DNA of 64,000 bases, taken from NCBI GenBank assembly GCA_045613305.1, contig JAZLAU010000020.1:1-64000 (forward strand), given 5' to 3'. The notes under the pieces are model-generated. The model did not search any database, was not told the origin of the DNA, and saw only the letters and a program-made list of their open reading frames with translations. Both the position numbers and the translations under genes were made by a program. This DNA is from SFTJ01 sp045613305. Lineage in GTDB: Bacteria > Bacteroidota > Bacteroidia > Bacteroidales > Muribaculaceae. Position 1 is the first letter of the stretch; each line of letters begins with the position of its first letter. Below, piece by piece: positions 35,716-45,310 of this stretch.

Positions 35716-38214
35716 ATGGAAAAATTTCTAAGCATAATAAAGAGTCGCAGCACTCTCACCACACTATTATCGTTGCTGATTTTTGCAGCCATCTCATGGG
35801 CATATTTCTACCCCGATGACGTAACCGGCAATGTGCTTCGCCAACACGACGTGAGCCAAGGCGTGGCCAACGGTCAAGAAGTGAGTGTATTTAAAGCCGA
35901 AACCGGCGAGGTGTCGCATTGGACCAACTCGCTATTCTCAGGAATGCCTACTTTCCAAATCACGCCATCGTACGACAGCACATCGATGCTAAGCTGGGTG
36001 AACCAAATATTGGGCTTAGGATTCCCATCGCCAGTCAATTTGGTGTTTATCATGATGGTGGGCTTCTTCTTGCTGATGCTCTCTTTTAAAGTGAAATGGT
36101 ACATTGCCGTAATGGGAGCCATAGCCTACGCTTTTTCGAGTTATTTCTTTATCTTGATTGGCGCAGGACACATATGGAAATATGTCACCCTTGCCTACAT
36201 TCCGCCAACAATAGCCGGCATCGTGTGGGCTTATCGCGGCCGCATCATCACCGGTAGCGCCATTGCTGCTCTGTTTGCAGCATTGCAAATTTCGTGGAAC
36301 CACGTGCAAATGACCTACTACTTCCTGTTTGTGATTGTGGCTATAGCAGTGGCTTACCTAATCACAGCCATTAACGAAAAAACCACTAAACAGTGGCTCA
36401 AGGCCACAGGAGCGTTGGCAATCGCAGCAGTGCTCGCCGTAGCAGCCAATGCACCTAACCTTTATAACACCTACAAATATAGCAAAGAAACCATGCGTGG
36501 CGGACATTCAGAACTTGCCACTGCATCGAGCACCAGCACCAAAGGCGGACTCGACAAAGACTATATCACTGCTTGGAGTTATGGCAAGGCCGAAACTTTC
36601 ACTCTGCTTGTGCCTAATGTGGCCGGTGGGGCTACCATTAAGCCCGAAAAGGGACAAAACCGTTTGCTCGCCATGAGCGAAACCAAACAGGCTCAAGAGA
36701 TGATTGCCGCCGGACAAATATCTGCGCAAGATGCTCAAGTGCTTTCGCAACTGCCTCAATACTTTGGCGACCAACCGATGACCAACGGCCCTGTGTATGT
36801 GGGAGCGCTGATTTTTGCCCTGTTTTTGGTGGGATGCTGCACCATTAAAGGCCCTTTGAAATGGTCGCTTTTGATTGTCACCATCTTCACAGTGATGCTG
36901 TCGTGGGGACACAACATGATGTGGCTCACCGACTTGATGATTGACTACTTCCCAATGTACAACAAATTCCGCACCGTGTCGAGCATTCTCGTGGTTGCCG
37001 AATTCATCATACCATTGTTTGCCATGCTGGCCCTACACCAAATGCTCACCGAGCCCGACTGGTTTAGCCGCCACCGCAAGGCATTTCTCGGTTCAATGGG
37101 TGCTTGCTTGGCAATATGCCTTTTCATTTACCTTGTGCCCGACATGTTCAGCCTATATAGCGAGAGCGAATATCAACAATACATAGCCTCAGGAGTCATG
37201 CAGCAATATCCAAGTTTGTTTGCTGCCATCGAGGCCATTCGCCAAGCCGTAATATCGGCCGACGCCATCCGCTCTTTCATAATCCTATTGTTCGGATTTG
37301 TCGCAATATACCTTTTCTTGACCAAAAAGATTAAGGCAGAATATGCAGTTTTGGCAGTGGCCGTAATAACCCTTGTTGACCTCTACACCATCAACAAGCG
37401 CTACCTCAACACCGACTCTTTCACAACCCCAGTGAGCAATGTGGCTCACTTTGAGCCTCGCCCTGTTGACAAGCAAATTTTGGCCGACACTGCACAAAAC
37501 TATCGCGTGCTCGACCAATCGCGTTTTGGCGACGCTATGCCGTCTTACTTCCACAAGCACATTGGTGGCTACCATGCTGCAAAACTAACCCGCTATCAAG
37601 ACCTCATCGACCATCAAATCAGCAAGGGTAATGCTGAGGTTATAAATATGCTCAACACCAAATACCTGATTGTCAACGACCAGCAATCGTATGAAAATGC
37701 CGATGCTCTTGGCAATGCATGGTTTGTTGACACTCTCAACTACGTATCTACTCCAAACGAAGAAATGGCAACCCTAAGCACCATTCACACCGCCACACAG
37801 GCCGTGGCCGACAAAAAGTTTGAATCGGTTTTGGGCAACGCGCAGCCTAAATGCGAGGGCGACACCATTTTTGAAACAACCTACGCCCCTAACCGCTTAA
37901 CCTACAGTGCTAACAGCAAAAACGGCGGCGTGGCTGTGTTCTCTGAAATATATTTCCCTTGGGGTTGGACTGCAACCATCGACGGACAAAATGCCGAAAT
38001 TGGACGCGTAAACTATGTGCTTCGTGCTCTTAACATTCCTGCCGGTAAGCACACCATTGAATTCCGTTTCGAGCCTCAATCGGTAACTATTGCCGACAAC
38101 ATTGCTTCGGTGGCAATTATTCTTATATATTTGTCGCTATTTGTGGCTCTAAATGTGGCCATGTATAAGCATCTGAAACGCACTAACACAACTACTGAAG
38201 AAGAAAAACAATAA
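35716..38214 (+). CDS. YfhO-family multi-pass membrane protein
   Basis: 832 residues with about 12-14 membrane segments: N-terminal anchor (about 12-30), a cluster at 105-235 and 355-470, further helices at 515-560 and a last one near the C-terminus (IASVAIILIYLSLFVALNVAMY). Soluble loops lie between, and a C-terminal beta-rich domain (about 720-790) includes FSEIYFPWGWTATIDGQ, a phrase typical of YfhO. YfhO proteins are thought to act in glycosylation of cell-envelope polymers. It leads a likely operon with a methyltransferase-like and a GT11-like gene, which supports an envelope glycan role. TAATTTTG (35673-35680) is a possible -7 box. Confidence 0.8.
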   Translation: MEKFLSIIKSRSTLTTLLSLLIFAAISWAYFYPDDVTGNVLRQHDVSQGVANGQEVSVFKAETGEVSHWTNSLFSGMPTFQITPSYDSTSMLSWVNQILGLGFPSPVNLVFIMMVGFFLLMLSFKVKWYIAVMGAIAYAFSSYFFILIGAGHIWKYVTLAYIPPTIAGIVWAYRGRIITGSAIAALFAALQISWNHVQMTYYFLFVIVAIAVAYLITAINEKTTKQWLKATGALAIAAVLAVAANAPNLYNTYKYSKETMRGGHSELATASSTSTKGGLDKDYITAWSYGKAETFTLLVPNVAGGATIKPEKGQNRLLAMSETKQAQEMIAAGQISAQDAQVLSQLPQYFGDQPMTNGPVYVGALIFALFLVGCCTIKGPLKWSLLIVTIFTVMLSWGHNMMWLTDLMIDYFPMYNKFRTVSSILVVAEFIIPLFAMLALHQMLTEPDWFSRHRKAFLGSMGACLAICLFIYLVPDMFSLYSESEYQQYIASGVMQQYPSLFAAIEAIRQAVISADAIRSFIILLFGFVAIYLFLTKKIKAEYAVLAVAVITLVDLYTINKRYLNTDSFTTPVSNVAHFEPRPVDKQILADTAQNYRVLDQSRFGDAMPSYFHKHIGGYHAAKLTRYQDLIDHQISKGNAEVINMLNTKYLIVNDQQSYENADALGNAWFVDTLNYVSTPNEEMATLSTIHTATQAVADKKFESVLGNAQPKCEGDTIFETTYAPNRLTYSANSKNGGVAVFSEIYFPWGWTATIDGQNAEIGRVNYVLRALNIPAGKHTIEFRFEPQSVTIADNIASVAIILIYLSLFVALNVAMYKHLKRTNTTTEEEKQ

Positions 38215-38220
38215 TAAATT

Positions 38221-38943
38221 TTGGACAGGTTAGAAAGATATCGAACGGCATGGAGCCGTTATTGTAAAAGCCGTGGATATGGAATCCACTCTCCATTTGC
38301 CTACAACTTTGTGCTCAACGTAATTAATGAGCAACATCCTTATTATGCCTACGATGATATTGAAAATCTTTATGACAATATCACCGAAATGGTTAAGCAA
38401 GAACAACTCTCGTCAGGAGTGATGTCGCAAAAAAACGCCAAACTGGTGTTTCGCGTGGTAAATCACTTTAACCCCGCCGTAATTTTGCAGATTGGCTCAA
38501 GTTACGGAATGTCGACTATATGCGCGCTTATGCCCAACAGCAAGAGCGAGATATACCTCTATGAGCCTGACTTCGACAACCGCACAGTGCTGCAAAAAGC
38601 CCTTGAGCCCTATCGCAACCGCATTGTGTTCAAAGAAAGCATTGTGCAAGCCGTGGCCGACTACGACGCCGCTGTTATCGACAACAACCAGCAACACTTT
38701 GTTATAGTTAACGATATTCCGGCCGACACCGACTACAATCAGTTGCAAGTGGCTATCTACTCAATTATCGACAAACAAGGAGTGGTGCTTTTCCGAAACA
38801 TCGCCAAAAGCGAATTGATGCTGCAACTCTGGAACGACTCAAAAGAGTATGCCCAATCGGGAATGTCGTTTAGCAACGAGCGCATTGCCGTGTTTGTGGC
38901 CAACCCTAAGTTGCCACGACAAGACTTCTTGCTGTGGCTCTAA
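38221..38943 (+). CDS. Class I SAM-methyltransferase-like protein
   Basis: 240 residues starting at TTG 38221, six bases after the YfhO stop; no ATG nearby preserves the N-terminal RYRTAWSRYCKSRGYGIHSPFA motif, so TTG is preferred. A Rossmann-like stretch VILQIGSSYGMSTICALMP (about 87-105) followed by EIYLYEPD resembles methyltransferase motifs I and II, though the glycine-rich loop is altered (GSSYG). Similar small proteins in Bacteroidales start with the same RYGIHSPF-like block. Target unknown; position suggests envelope work. Confidence 0.6.
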   Translation: MDRLERYRTAWSRYCKSRGYGIHSPFAYNFVLNVINEQHPYYAYDDIENLYDNITEMVKQEQLSSGVMSQKNAKLVFRVVNHFNPAVILQIGSSYGMSTICALMPNSKSEIYLYEPDFDNRTVLQKALEPYRNRIVFKESIVQAVADYDAAVIDNNQQHFVIVNDIPADTDYNQLQVAIYSIIDKQGVVLFRNIAKSELMLQLWNDSKEYAQSGMSFSNERIAVFVANPKLPRQDFLLWL

Positions 38944-38969
38944 CTAACCCTTTAACACACCTCACTGCA

Positions 38970-39782
38970 ATGAAAATAGTGAAAATAGATGGCGAAATGG
39001 GAGTGCAAATGTTTCAATATGCGCTCTATCTGCAACTGCGCTCAGCCGATAGCAACACAGCACTCGATGCTCCCCGCCAATGGATAGCACAACAATTTGC
39101 CTTCACCGATTTCAACTCTGCCACCAGTGAGCAAATCGAAAGTTTAAAGGGCTCGAAAATGAGCCATCTTAAGGGGCTTTTAGGCATCAACAAAGGCGAA
39201 ACAAAGATTATAACCGACACCTTCGGCGAATTCTCTCGCGAAGCCCTAAACGCTACCGAAGGTTACTACAACGGCTCTTGGACATCGCACCGATACTTTG
39301 AGCCGGTGGCCGATGATGTGGCTAAGGCTTTTATCGCTCCCATCGAAAGGGTTAACAACGATATTATAGAACAAATCATCAACACCGAAACCGAAACTGT
39401 GGCGGTGCACATTCACAAGCCCACAAGCCCACAAAACACCTGCACCACCGACTACTACAATTGGGCTATTGCCAACATTCGCACCTACATCCCCGATGCC
39501 CGATTTTTTGTGTTTACCGACGAAGCCGAACTGGTGAAAGACCGACTTCTTTTGCCCGAAAACAGCGTGTTTGTTAACACCAAACACCTATCCGACTACG
39601 AACTCCTTCAAACTATGTTGCGGGCAAGCCACAACATTGCCGCCAACACGCTAACATCGTGGTGGGCAGCCTGGCTAAATCCCAACCCCGACAAAATCAC
39701 AATAGTGCCCAAAAAGTGGAGCAACGGCGAAAATCCAAAGCACCTGATTCCTATCTACTGGACTGCAATACCCACTACATAA
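38970..39782 (+). CDS. Divergent GT11-like glycosyltransferase
   Basis: 270 residues from ATG 38970; an earlier in-frame start at 38934 would overlap the previous gene. The N-terminus VKIDGEMGVQMFQYALYLQL matches the GGLGNQMFQYA start of GT11 alpha-1,2-fucosyltransferases, and the C-terminal AANTLTSWWAAWLNPNPDKITIVPKKW region is also GT11-like. However the conserved HxRRxD donor-binding motif is replaced by AVHIHKPTSPQ (about 139-149). So the fold is supported but fucosyl transfer is doubtful. The 3' end is part of a 54-bp tandem duplication. Confidence 0.72.
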   Translation: MKIVKIDGEMGVQMFQYALYLQLRSADSNTALDAPRQWIAQQFAFTDFNSATSEQIESLKGSKMSHLKGLLGINKGETKIITDTFGEFSREALNATEGYYNGSWTSHRYFEPVADDVAKAFIAPIERVNNDIIEQIINTETETVAVHIHKPTSPQNTCTTDYYNWAIANIRTYIPDARFFVFTDEAELVKDRLLLPENSVFVNTKHLSDYELLQTMLRASHNIAANTLTSWWAAWLNPNPDKITIVPKKWSNGENPKHLIPIYWTAIPTT

Positions 39783-39842
39783 ATGCCCACTCAAAGGCTG
39801 ATTCCTATCTACCGGACTGCAATACCCACGCCCACTCAAAGG
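39744..39842. repeat. 54-bp tandem duplication at the 3' end of the GT11-like gene
   Basis: Bases 39744-39797 recur from 39798 to 39842 with a 9-base deletion (the part holding the stop codon and start of the spacer) and one change. The first copy contains the stop at 39780; the second is noncoding. Confidence 0.85.
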
Positions 39843-39987
39843 CTAAACAGCACTATTTAAGCACAGCCGCAAATTCACCTCAATGCGGTTTCACCACTAA
39901 AATAGTTCAACCCACCGCAACACTCTATTTTATCCGAAAAGATTGTGCTTTTTAGTTAATCTACCCCCTTGCCAAACCCCTCATTTT

Positions 39988-40019
39988 TTTGCGGGTAAAC
40001 AATAATTTTGCTACCTTTG
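39988..40019 (+). promoter_or_regulatory. mutS: Promoter of mutS
   Basis: TTTG (39988-39991), 20-base spacer, TACCTTTG (40012-40019); predicted start near 40026. This places the TTG codon at 40008 inside the promoter and supports GTG 40047 as the mutS start. Confidence 0.8.
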
Positions 40020-40046
40020 TTCTTTAACAACCAAAAACCAATAACT

Positions 40047-42659
40047 GTGGCAAAAGATATAGTTGAAACCCCGCTGATGAAACAATATTTTGAGATGAAA
40101 GCAAAGCATCCCGATGCAGTGCTTTTGTTTCGCGTAGGCGACTTCTACGAAACCTTCAGCGACGACGCCATCACCGCCTCTGAAATTCTGGGCATCACAC
40201 TCACCCGCCGCGCCAACGGTGCTGCTCAAAGTGTGGAATTGGCCGGATTCCCTCACCATGCCCTCGACACCTATCTGCCTAAATTGGTCAGAGCAGGTAA
40301 GCGCGTGGCCATTTGCGAACAACTTGAGGACCCAAAACTCACCAAGAAACTGGTGAAACGAGGCATTACCGAACTCGTAACCCCTGGCGTTTCAATCAAC
40401 GACAATGTGCTTAACCGCAGCGAAAACAATTTCTTGGCTGCTGTTCACTTCAGCAAAAAGATTTGCGGCGTGGCATTTCTCGACATCAGCACCGGCGAAT
40501 TTCTCACTGCCGAAGGTTCGGCCGACTATATCGAAAAACTCCTTGCCAACTTCTCGCCTAAAGAAGTGCTCGTGCAACGCGGCATGAGAAGCCTTTTCAA
40601 CGAAAGCATCAATGCAAATTATTTGGTGTTTGAAATCGATGATTGGATTTTTACTGAAGAAACAGCCACTCACCGCCTGCTTAAACACTTCGAGACTAAA
40701 AACCTCAAAGGCTTTGGCATACACAACATGCACTGCGCCATAGTGGCCAGCGGTGCCATACTTTGCTATCTCGACATCACTCAGCACAACCAGATAGGAC
40801 ACATCACCACTCTATCGCGAATCGAAGAAGACCGTTATGTGCGTCTCGACAAGTTCACCATCCGAAACCTCGAACTTATCGACTCGATGAGCGAAGACGG
40901 CAAAAGCCTGCTTTCGGTCATCGACCGCACTCTATCGCCCATGGGGGCACGACTGCTGCGCCGTTGGATTTTGTTCCCACTCAAAGATGTGGAGCAAATC
41001 AACCGACGTCTCAACGTGGTGGAACACTTCTTTAAAGACACCGATGGCCGCGAACTGCTGAAACAACAACTTGAAGTGATTGGCGACTTAGAACGCCTCA
41101 TCTCAAAAGTGGCCGTGGGCCGAATCACCCCTCGCGAACTGGTGCAACTGCGCTCGGCGCTTGCCGCAATCGAACCAATTAAGGTGCTTTGCGAAACAAG
41201 CGAAAACGATGTGCTGCGCGGTATTGGCGAACAACTAAACCTTTGCCAACTGATTCGCGACCGCATTTCGCGCGAAATAAATGCCGATGCGCCTAATCAG
41301 GTGAATCGCGGAAACATAATAAACAGCGGCGTGAATGCCGAACTCGACGAATTGCGAGGCATTAGTTACTCAAGCAAAGACTACCTTCTGCGATTGCAAC
41401 AAAACGAAAGCGAACGAACTGGCATCCCAAGCCTGAAAATCGCTTTCAACAATGTGTTTGGATACTACATCGAGGTGCGAAACACTCACAAAGATAAAGT
41501 GCCTGAAGAGTGGATTCGCAAACAAACTCTTGTGAGTGCCGAACGTTATATAACTCCCGAACTTAAGGAATACGAAGAAAAGATTTTGGGAGCTGAAGAA
41601 AAAATCAGCATCATTGAAACCCGACTTTTCAATGAAATAGTGGCTGCTGTGGCCGACTATATACCTGCCATACAACTCGACTCAAACCTCATAGCGCATC
41701 TCGACTGCCTTTGCGCATTCACTCGTGCCGCTATCGAAAACAAATATAACCGCCCTGAACTCAACGATTCGCTCACTATCGACATCACTGAAGGACGACA
41801 CCCTGTTATTGAAAAACAATTGCCTATTAGCGAAAAATACATCAGCAACAGCATTCGCCTAAGCAATAACGAGCAGCAAATAATCATGATTACCGGACCT
41901 AACATGTCGGGTAAATCGGCTTTGTTACGCCAAACTGCACTTATCGTGCTGATGGCACAAATAGGCAGTTTCGTGCCGGCCCAAGCCGCTAAGATTGGTT
42001 TCGTTGACAAAATTTTCACCCGCGTGGGCGCCAGCGATAACATTTCGCTCGGCGAATCTACATTTATGGTCGAAATGACCGAAGCGGCTTCTATTCTTAA
42101 CAACATAAGCCAACGTAGCCTCGTACTATTCGACGAATTGGGTCGCGGAACAAGCACCTACGACGGAATATCTATTGCTTGGTCGATTGTGGAATATCTG
42201 CACGAACAAAACCGTCACTGCCCCAAGACTCTTTTCGCCACTCACTACCACGAACTTAACGAAATGGAAAAAACTTTTAAGCGTATCGTTAACTACAACG
42301 TGTCGGTGAAGGAAATAAATGGCAAGGTGATGTTTATCAGAAAACTCGTGAAAGGCGGCAGCGAACACAGTTTTGGTATACACGTGGCAAAAATTGCCGG
42401 TATGCCTCAACAAATTGTGAAACGCGCCAACCAAGTGCTCGAAAAACTGGAGTCGAATCACAATAACGACCTGAAAATGGACAATGTGGCTAAACCTCGT
42501 AACGACAACGGCATGCAACTATCGTTTTTCCAACTCGACGACCCTGTGCTTTGCCAAGTGCGCGACGAAATTCTTAACGCCGACATCAACAACCTCACTC
42601 CGGTGGAAGCACTTAACAAACTTAACGAGATTAAGAAAATCATTACCGGAAAAGGATAA
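40047..42659 (+). CDS. mutS: DNA mismatch repair protein MutS
   Basis: 870 residues from GTG 40047 (MAKDIVETPLMKQYFEMK). Mismatch-binding domain I has FRVGDFYETF (Phe-x-Glu loop), followed by connector, lever and clamp domains and the ATPase with Walker A TGPNMSGKSALLRQ (about 615-628), DELGRGTSTYDG and FATHYHEL. It finds base mismatches and small loops after replication. In this window it matters because homopolymer switches (61167, 60727) mutate faster when MutS is absent. Intact here. Confidence 0.96.
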   Translation: MAKDIVETPLMKQYFEMKAKHPDAVLLFRVGDFYETFSDDAITASEILGITLTRRANGAAQSVELAGFPHHALDTYLPKLVRAGKRVAICEQLEDPKLTKKLVKRGITELVTPGVSINDNVLNRSENNFLAAVHFSKKICGVAFLDISTGEFLTAEGSADYIEKLLANFSPKEVLVQRGMRSLFNESINANYLVFEIDDWIFTEETATHRLLKHFETKNLKGFGIHNMHCAIVASGAILCYLDITQHNQIGHITTLSRIEEDRYVRLDKFTIRNLELIDSMSEDGKSLLSVIDRTLSPMGARLLRRWILFPLKDVEQINRRLNVVEHFFKDTDGRELLKQQLEVIGDLERLISKVAVGRITPRELVQLRSALAAIEPIKVLCETSENDVLRGIGEQLNLCQLIRDRISREINADAPNQVNRGNIINSGVNAELDELRGISYSSKDYLLRLQQNESERTGIPSLKIAFNNVFGYYIEVRNTHKDKVPEEWIRKQTLVSAERYITPELKEYEEKILGAEEKISIIETRLFNEIVAAVADYIPAIQLDSNLIAHLDCLCAFTRAAIENKYNRPELNDSLTIDITEGRHPVIEKQLPISEKYISNSIRLSNNEQQIIMITGPNMSGKSALLRQTALIVLMAQIGSFVPAQAAKIGFVDKIFTRVGASDNISLGESTFMVEMTEAASILNNISQRSLVLFDELGRGTSTYDGISIAWSIVEYLHEQNRHCPKTLFATHYHELNEMEKTFKRIVNYNVSVKEINGKVMFIRKLVKGGSEHSFGIHVAKIAGMPQQIVKRANQVLEKLESNHNNDLKMDNVAKPRNDNGMQLSFFQLDDPVLCQVRDEILNADINNLTPVEALNKLNEIKKIITGKG

Positions 42660-42732
42660 CCCTGCCGCTAAATCTGCAAAAAAACATCAATTTCCCCCAC
42701 TGCGGGATATCACTTAATAACCATAAACCTAT

Positions 42733-44025
42733 ATGACTCGACACCTTGTGACATTATGCCTTTGCCTGTCATGCCTATTTAACTTGAATGCAAAATCGAA
42801 TGACATCAATTTTTCAGATTATTTCGATGGCAAAACGCTAAGAATCGACTATCAACTGTTTGGCAACAATAAGCAACAAGGCATAGTGCTCGACGCCCTA
42901 TCAAACACAGGAGTGTGGGCCGGACGCCACCATAACCTCGACAAACTGCCACTTCTTGGCAACGGACAAGTGGTGATGAAAGATGCTGCCACTCATAAAG
43001 TGATATATCGCACTTCATTCTCTTCGCTATTCCTCGAATGGATATCAACCGAAGAGGCTGCTAAGGTGACCCGCTCGTTTGAGCACACTGTGCTGCTTCC
43101 TATGCCACTGGCAACAGCCGAGATAACCGTCACCCTAACCGACAATACGCAAACCACAACCGCCGAATACACTCACACGGTTGACCCGGCCGACATTCTA
43201 ATCGCTAAAAAACACCGTAACCCAAACCTTGAATATGCATACATTCATAAAAGCGGCGGTGTTGACAAGTGCATCGATGTGATAATTCTTGCCGAAGGCT
43301 ACGACCAAAGCGAAAAGGCCACATTCTTAGCCGATGCTCTCGCCACAAAAGAGGCATTGCTGCAATCTGAGCCGTTTAAGACTTATAGCGCAAATTTCAA
43401 CATCGTAGCTGCATTCACCCCATCGAACCAAAGCGGTATGAGCATACCACGCCTTGGCGAATGGAAAGACACTGCCTTCGGTTCGCATTTCAGCACCTTC
43501 TATTCCGACCGCTATCTAACCACCTCTCACATCAAGGCCATGCACGATGCTATAGCCGGAGTGATGTACGAACACATAATCATTTTGGCTAACACCGATG
43601 AATATGGCGGCGGCGGAATCTACAACGACTACACCCTAACCACTGCCCATCACCCATCGTTTAAGCCTGTGGTGGTGCACGAATTTGGACACAGTTTTGG
43701 CGGGCTTGCCGATGAATATGAGTATGGCGACCCTAACTACTACAACCCTAAGGTGGAACCTTGGGAACAAAACATAACCAACATGGTTAACTTCAAAAGC
43801 AAGTGGCAAGACATGGTGGCAAAAAGCACAAAGATACCAACTCCCGCAACCTCTGAAAATGCCAACATGATAGGCGCGTTTGAAGGCGCGGGCTATAGCG
43901 AACACGGCATCTACCGCCCCACTATCGACTGCCGCATGCGCACAAACGCGGCTCCGGGATTCTGCCCTGTGTGCCAAAGAGCCCTCTCTAACCTAATAGA
44001 ATTCTACACGCAAGAAGCCAAATAA
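42733..44025 (+). CDS. Secreted M64 (IgA peptidase) family metalloprotease
   Basis: 430 residues with a signal peptide (1-20, LNLNA). An N-terminal beta-sandwich (about 25-165) precedes the protease domain, which has the zinc motif HEFGHSFGGLADEY (316-329) and a third-ligand-like Glu/Asp segment after it; the C-terminus carries paired Cys (CRMR...CPVC). M64 enzymes include the Clostridium ramosum IgA protease, and Bacteroidota relatives are common in the gut. Next to sialidase and GH109 genes it likely attacks host glycoproteins such as mucin or IgA (inference). Confidence 0.88.
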   Translation: MTRHLVTLCLCLSCLFNLNAKSNDINFSDYFDGKTLRIDYQLFGNNKQQGIVLDALSNTGVWAGRHHNLDKLPLLGNGQVVMKDAATHKVIYRTSFSSLFLEWISTEEAAKVTRSFEHTVLLPMPLATAEITVTLTDNTQTTTAEYTHTVDPADILIAKKHRNPNLEYAYIHKSGGVDKCIDVIILAEGYDQSEKATFLADALATKEALLQSEPFKTYSANFNIVAAFTPSNQSGMSIPRLGEWKDTAFGSHFSTFYSDRYLTTSHIKAMHDAIAGVMYEHIIILANTDEYGGGGIYNDYTLTTAHHPSFKPVVVHEFGHSFGGLADEYEYGDPNYYNPKVEPWEQNITNMVNFKSKWQDMVAKSTKIPTPATSENANMIGAFEGAGYSEHGIYRPTIDCRMRTNAAPGFCPVCQRALSNLIEFYTQEAK

Positions 44026-44082
44026 TTTTCAACTATTATCGCTAAACTCGGCTTCTTACGGGCAATAACTTGAGAAAATCAT

Positions 44083-44090
44083 TATATTTG
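44083..44090 (+). promoter_or_regulatory. Candidate -7 element of the sialidase operon
   Basis: TATATTTG, 32 bases before the sialidase ATG. No good TTTG lies 19-21 bases upstream, so strength or activator dependence is uncertain. Confidence 0.45.
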
Positions 44091-44122
44091 CAATATTATT
44101 ATATCCAAAAGCATAAAATCAG

Positions 44123-45292
44123 ATGAAAACACTTAAAACCATTTTACTATCTGCAGTCTTGCTGAGCGTTTTTTGCACAACGGCATCAAGCCAACGCAAA
44201 GAGATGTTTTATCCCGAAGACCCCTCAGCACCACTTTTTTCCATAGCCGATAGCGTAGTGCTATTCTCACCTGGCGATGCGGGGTCAAAATTCTATCGCA
44301 TTCCAGCCATATGCACCACCAACACCGGCACCATAATTGCCGCAGCCGATAAGCGCTGGGAGCACAATGGCGACCTTCCGGCCAACATTGATGTGGTTAC
44401 TCGCCGCAGCACCGACAACGGCCGCACTTGGGAGCCAGCAGTTACAGTTGCCGGCGCCGACAGCGAAATTGGCTCGGGCGACCCTGCAATCGTGTTCGAC
44501 TTTAAGCGCAACACCGCCATTTGCATCTACACTCACGGCAACGGCCTATGGCAGTCAACACCAGAAAACAATGGCCACATCATGATTTCAAAGAGCACCG
44601 ACGATGGCAAGACTTGGAGCACTCCTGTCGACATCAACCCTCAACTCTTTAAGGGCCGCGAAAACTGGATTACCTCGTTTGCCGGTTCGGGACACGCTTG
44701 CCAAATGCGCAACGGCCGCATTCTTTTCGTAATTCAAGTACGCACCGACGCAAGTTGGGGTGGCAAACTATCGTGCTACGCTTGCTATAGCGACGATGGT
44801 GGCGACACCTGGCAAGCATCGGAAGTGCCTGGCGACTACAACGGCGACGAAGCAAAAATTGTGGAACTTTCTGACGGACGACTCATGATGAGCATCCGCC
44901 GTCGCTACGCGGGTTATCACCGCCGAATGTCGTTCTCTGAAGACGGCGGCAAAACTTGGAGTGAAACCACTACTCACTACCAAATCCTTGACCCTGCCTG
45001 CAACGGCGACATCATCAACTACTCTTACAAGGGCAACAAAAACATCCTGATTCAAACCATTCCTTTCCACCACAAGAACCGCAAGAATGTGAGCCTGCTT
45101 GTTAGTTACAACGATGGCTTAACTTGGCCTCTTCGACAATCTCTTGTGCCTACTGGCTCGGCATACTCTTCAATCACACAACTTGCCGACGGTTCATTGG
45201 GTTGCTTTGTTGAACGCAACTCTCCTCTCAACAACGGCGGTTTCGACCTCGTTTTCTACCGACTTATTCCAAGCAAATCAATTCTTAAATAA
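44123..45292 (+). CDS. nanH: Exo-alpha-sialidase (GH33)
   Basis: 389 residues. Signal peptide 1-24 (TTASSQ). The FYRIPAI motif (about 56-62) supplies an Arg of the triad, and four Asp-boxes are visible: STDNGRTW (about 96), STDDGKTW (about 157), SDDGGDTW (about 222) and SEDGGKTW (about 271), one per propeller blade. A Tyr near SAYSSITQLADGS (about 352) is a fair candidate for the nucleophile. It removes terminal sialic acids from host glycans, exposing sugars for GH109 next door. No sialic acid catabolic genes are in the window. Confidence 0.92.
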   Translation: MKTLKTILLSAVLLSVFCTTASSQRKEMFYPEDPSAPLFSIADSVVLFSPGDAGSKFYRIPAICTTNTGTIIAAADKRWEHNGDLPANIDVVTRRSTDNGRTWEPAVTVAGADSEIGSGDPAIVFDFKRNTAICIYTHGNGLWQSTPENNGHIMISKSTDDGKTWSTPVDINPQLFKGRENWITSFAGSGHACQMRNGRILFVIQVRTDASWGGKLSCYACYSDDGGDTWQASEVPGDYNGDEAKIVELSDGRLMMSIRRRYAGYHRRMSFSEDGGKTWSETTTHYQILDPACNGDIINYSYKGNKNILIQTIPFHHKNRKNVSLLVSYNDGLTWPLRQSLVPTGSAYSSITQLADGSLGCFVERNSPLNNGGFDLVFYRLIPSKSILK

Positions 45293-45310
45293 AAATAACT
45301 AAAAATTATT

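Noticed and set aside
40008..40046. TTG start giving a 13-residue longer MutS
   Set aside because: This stretch contains the -7 promoter element TACCTTTG; GTG 40047 yields the family-typical N-terminus.
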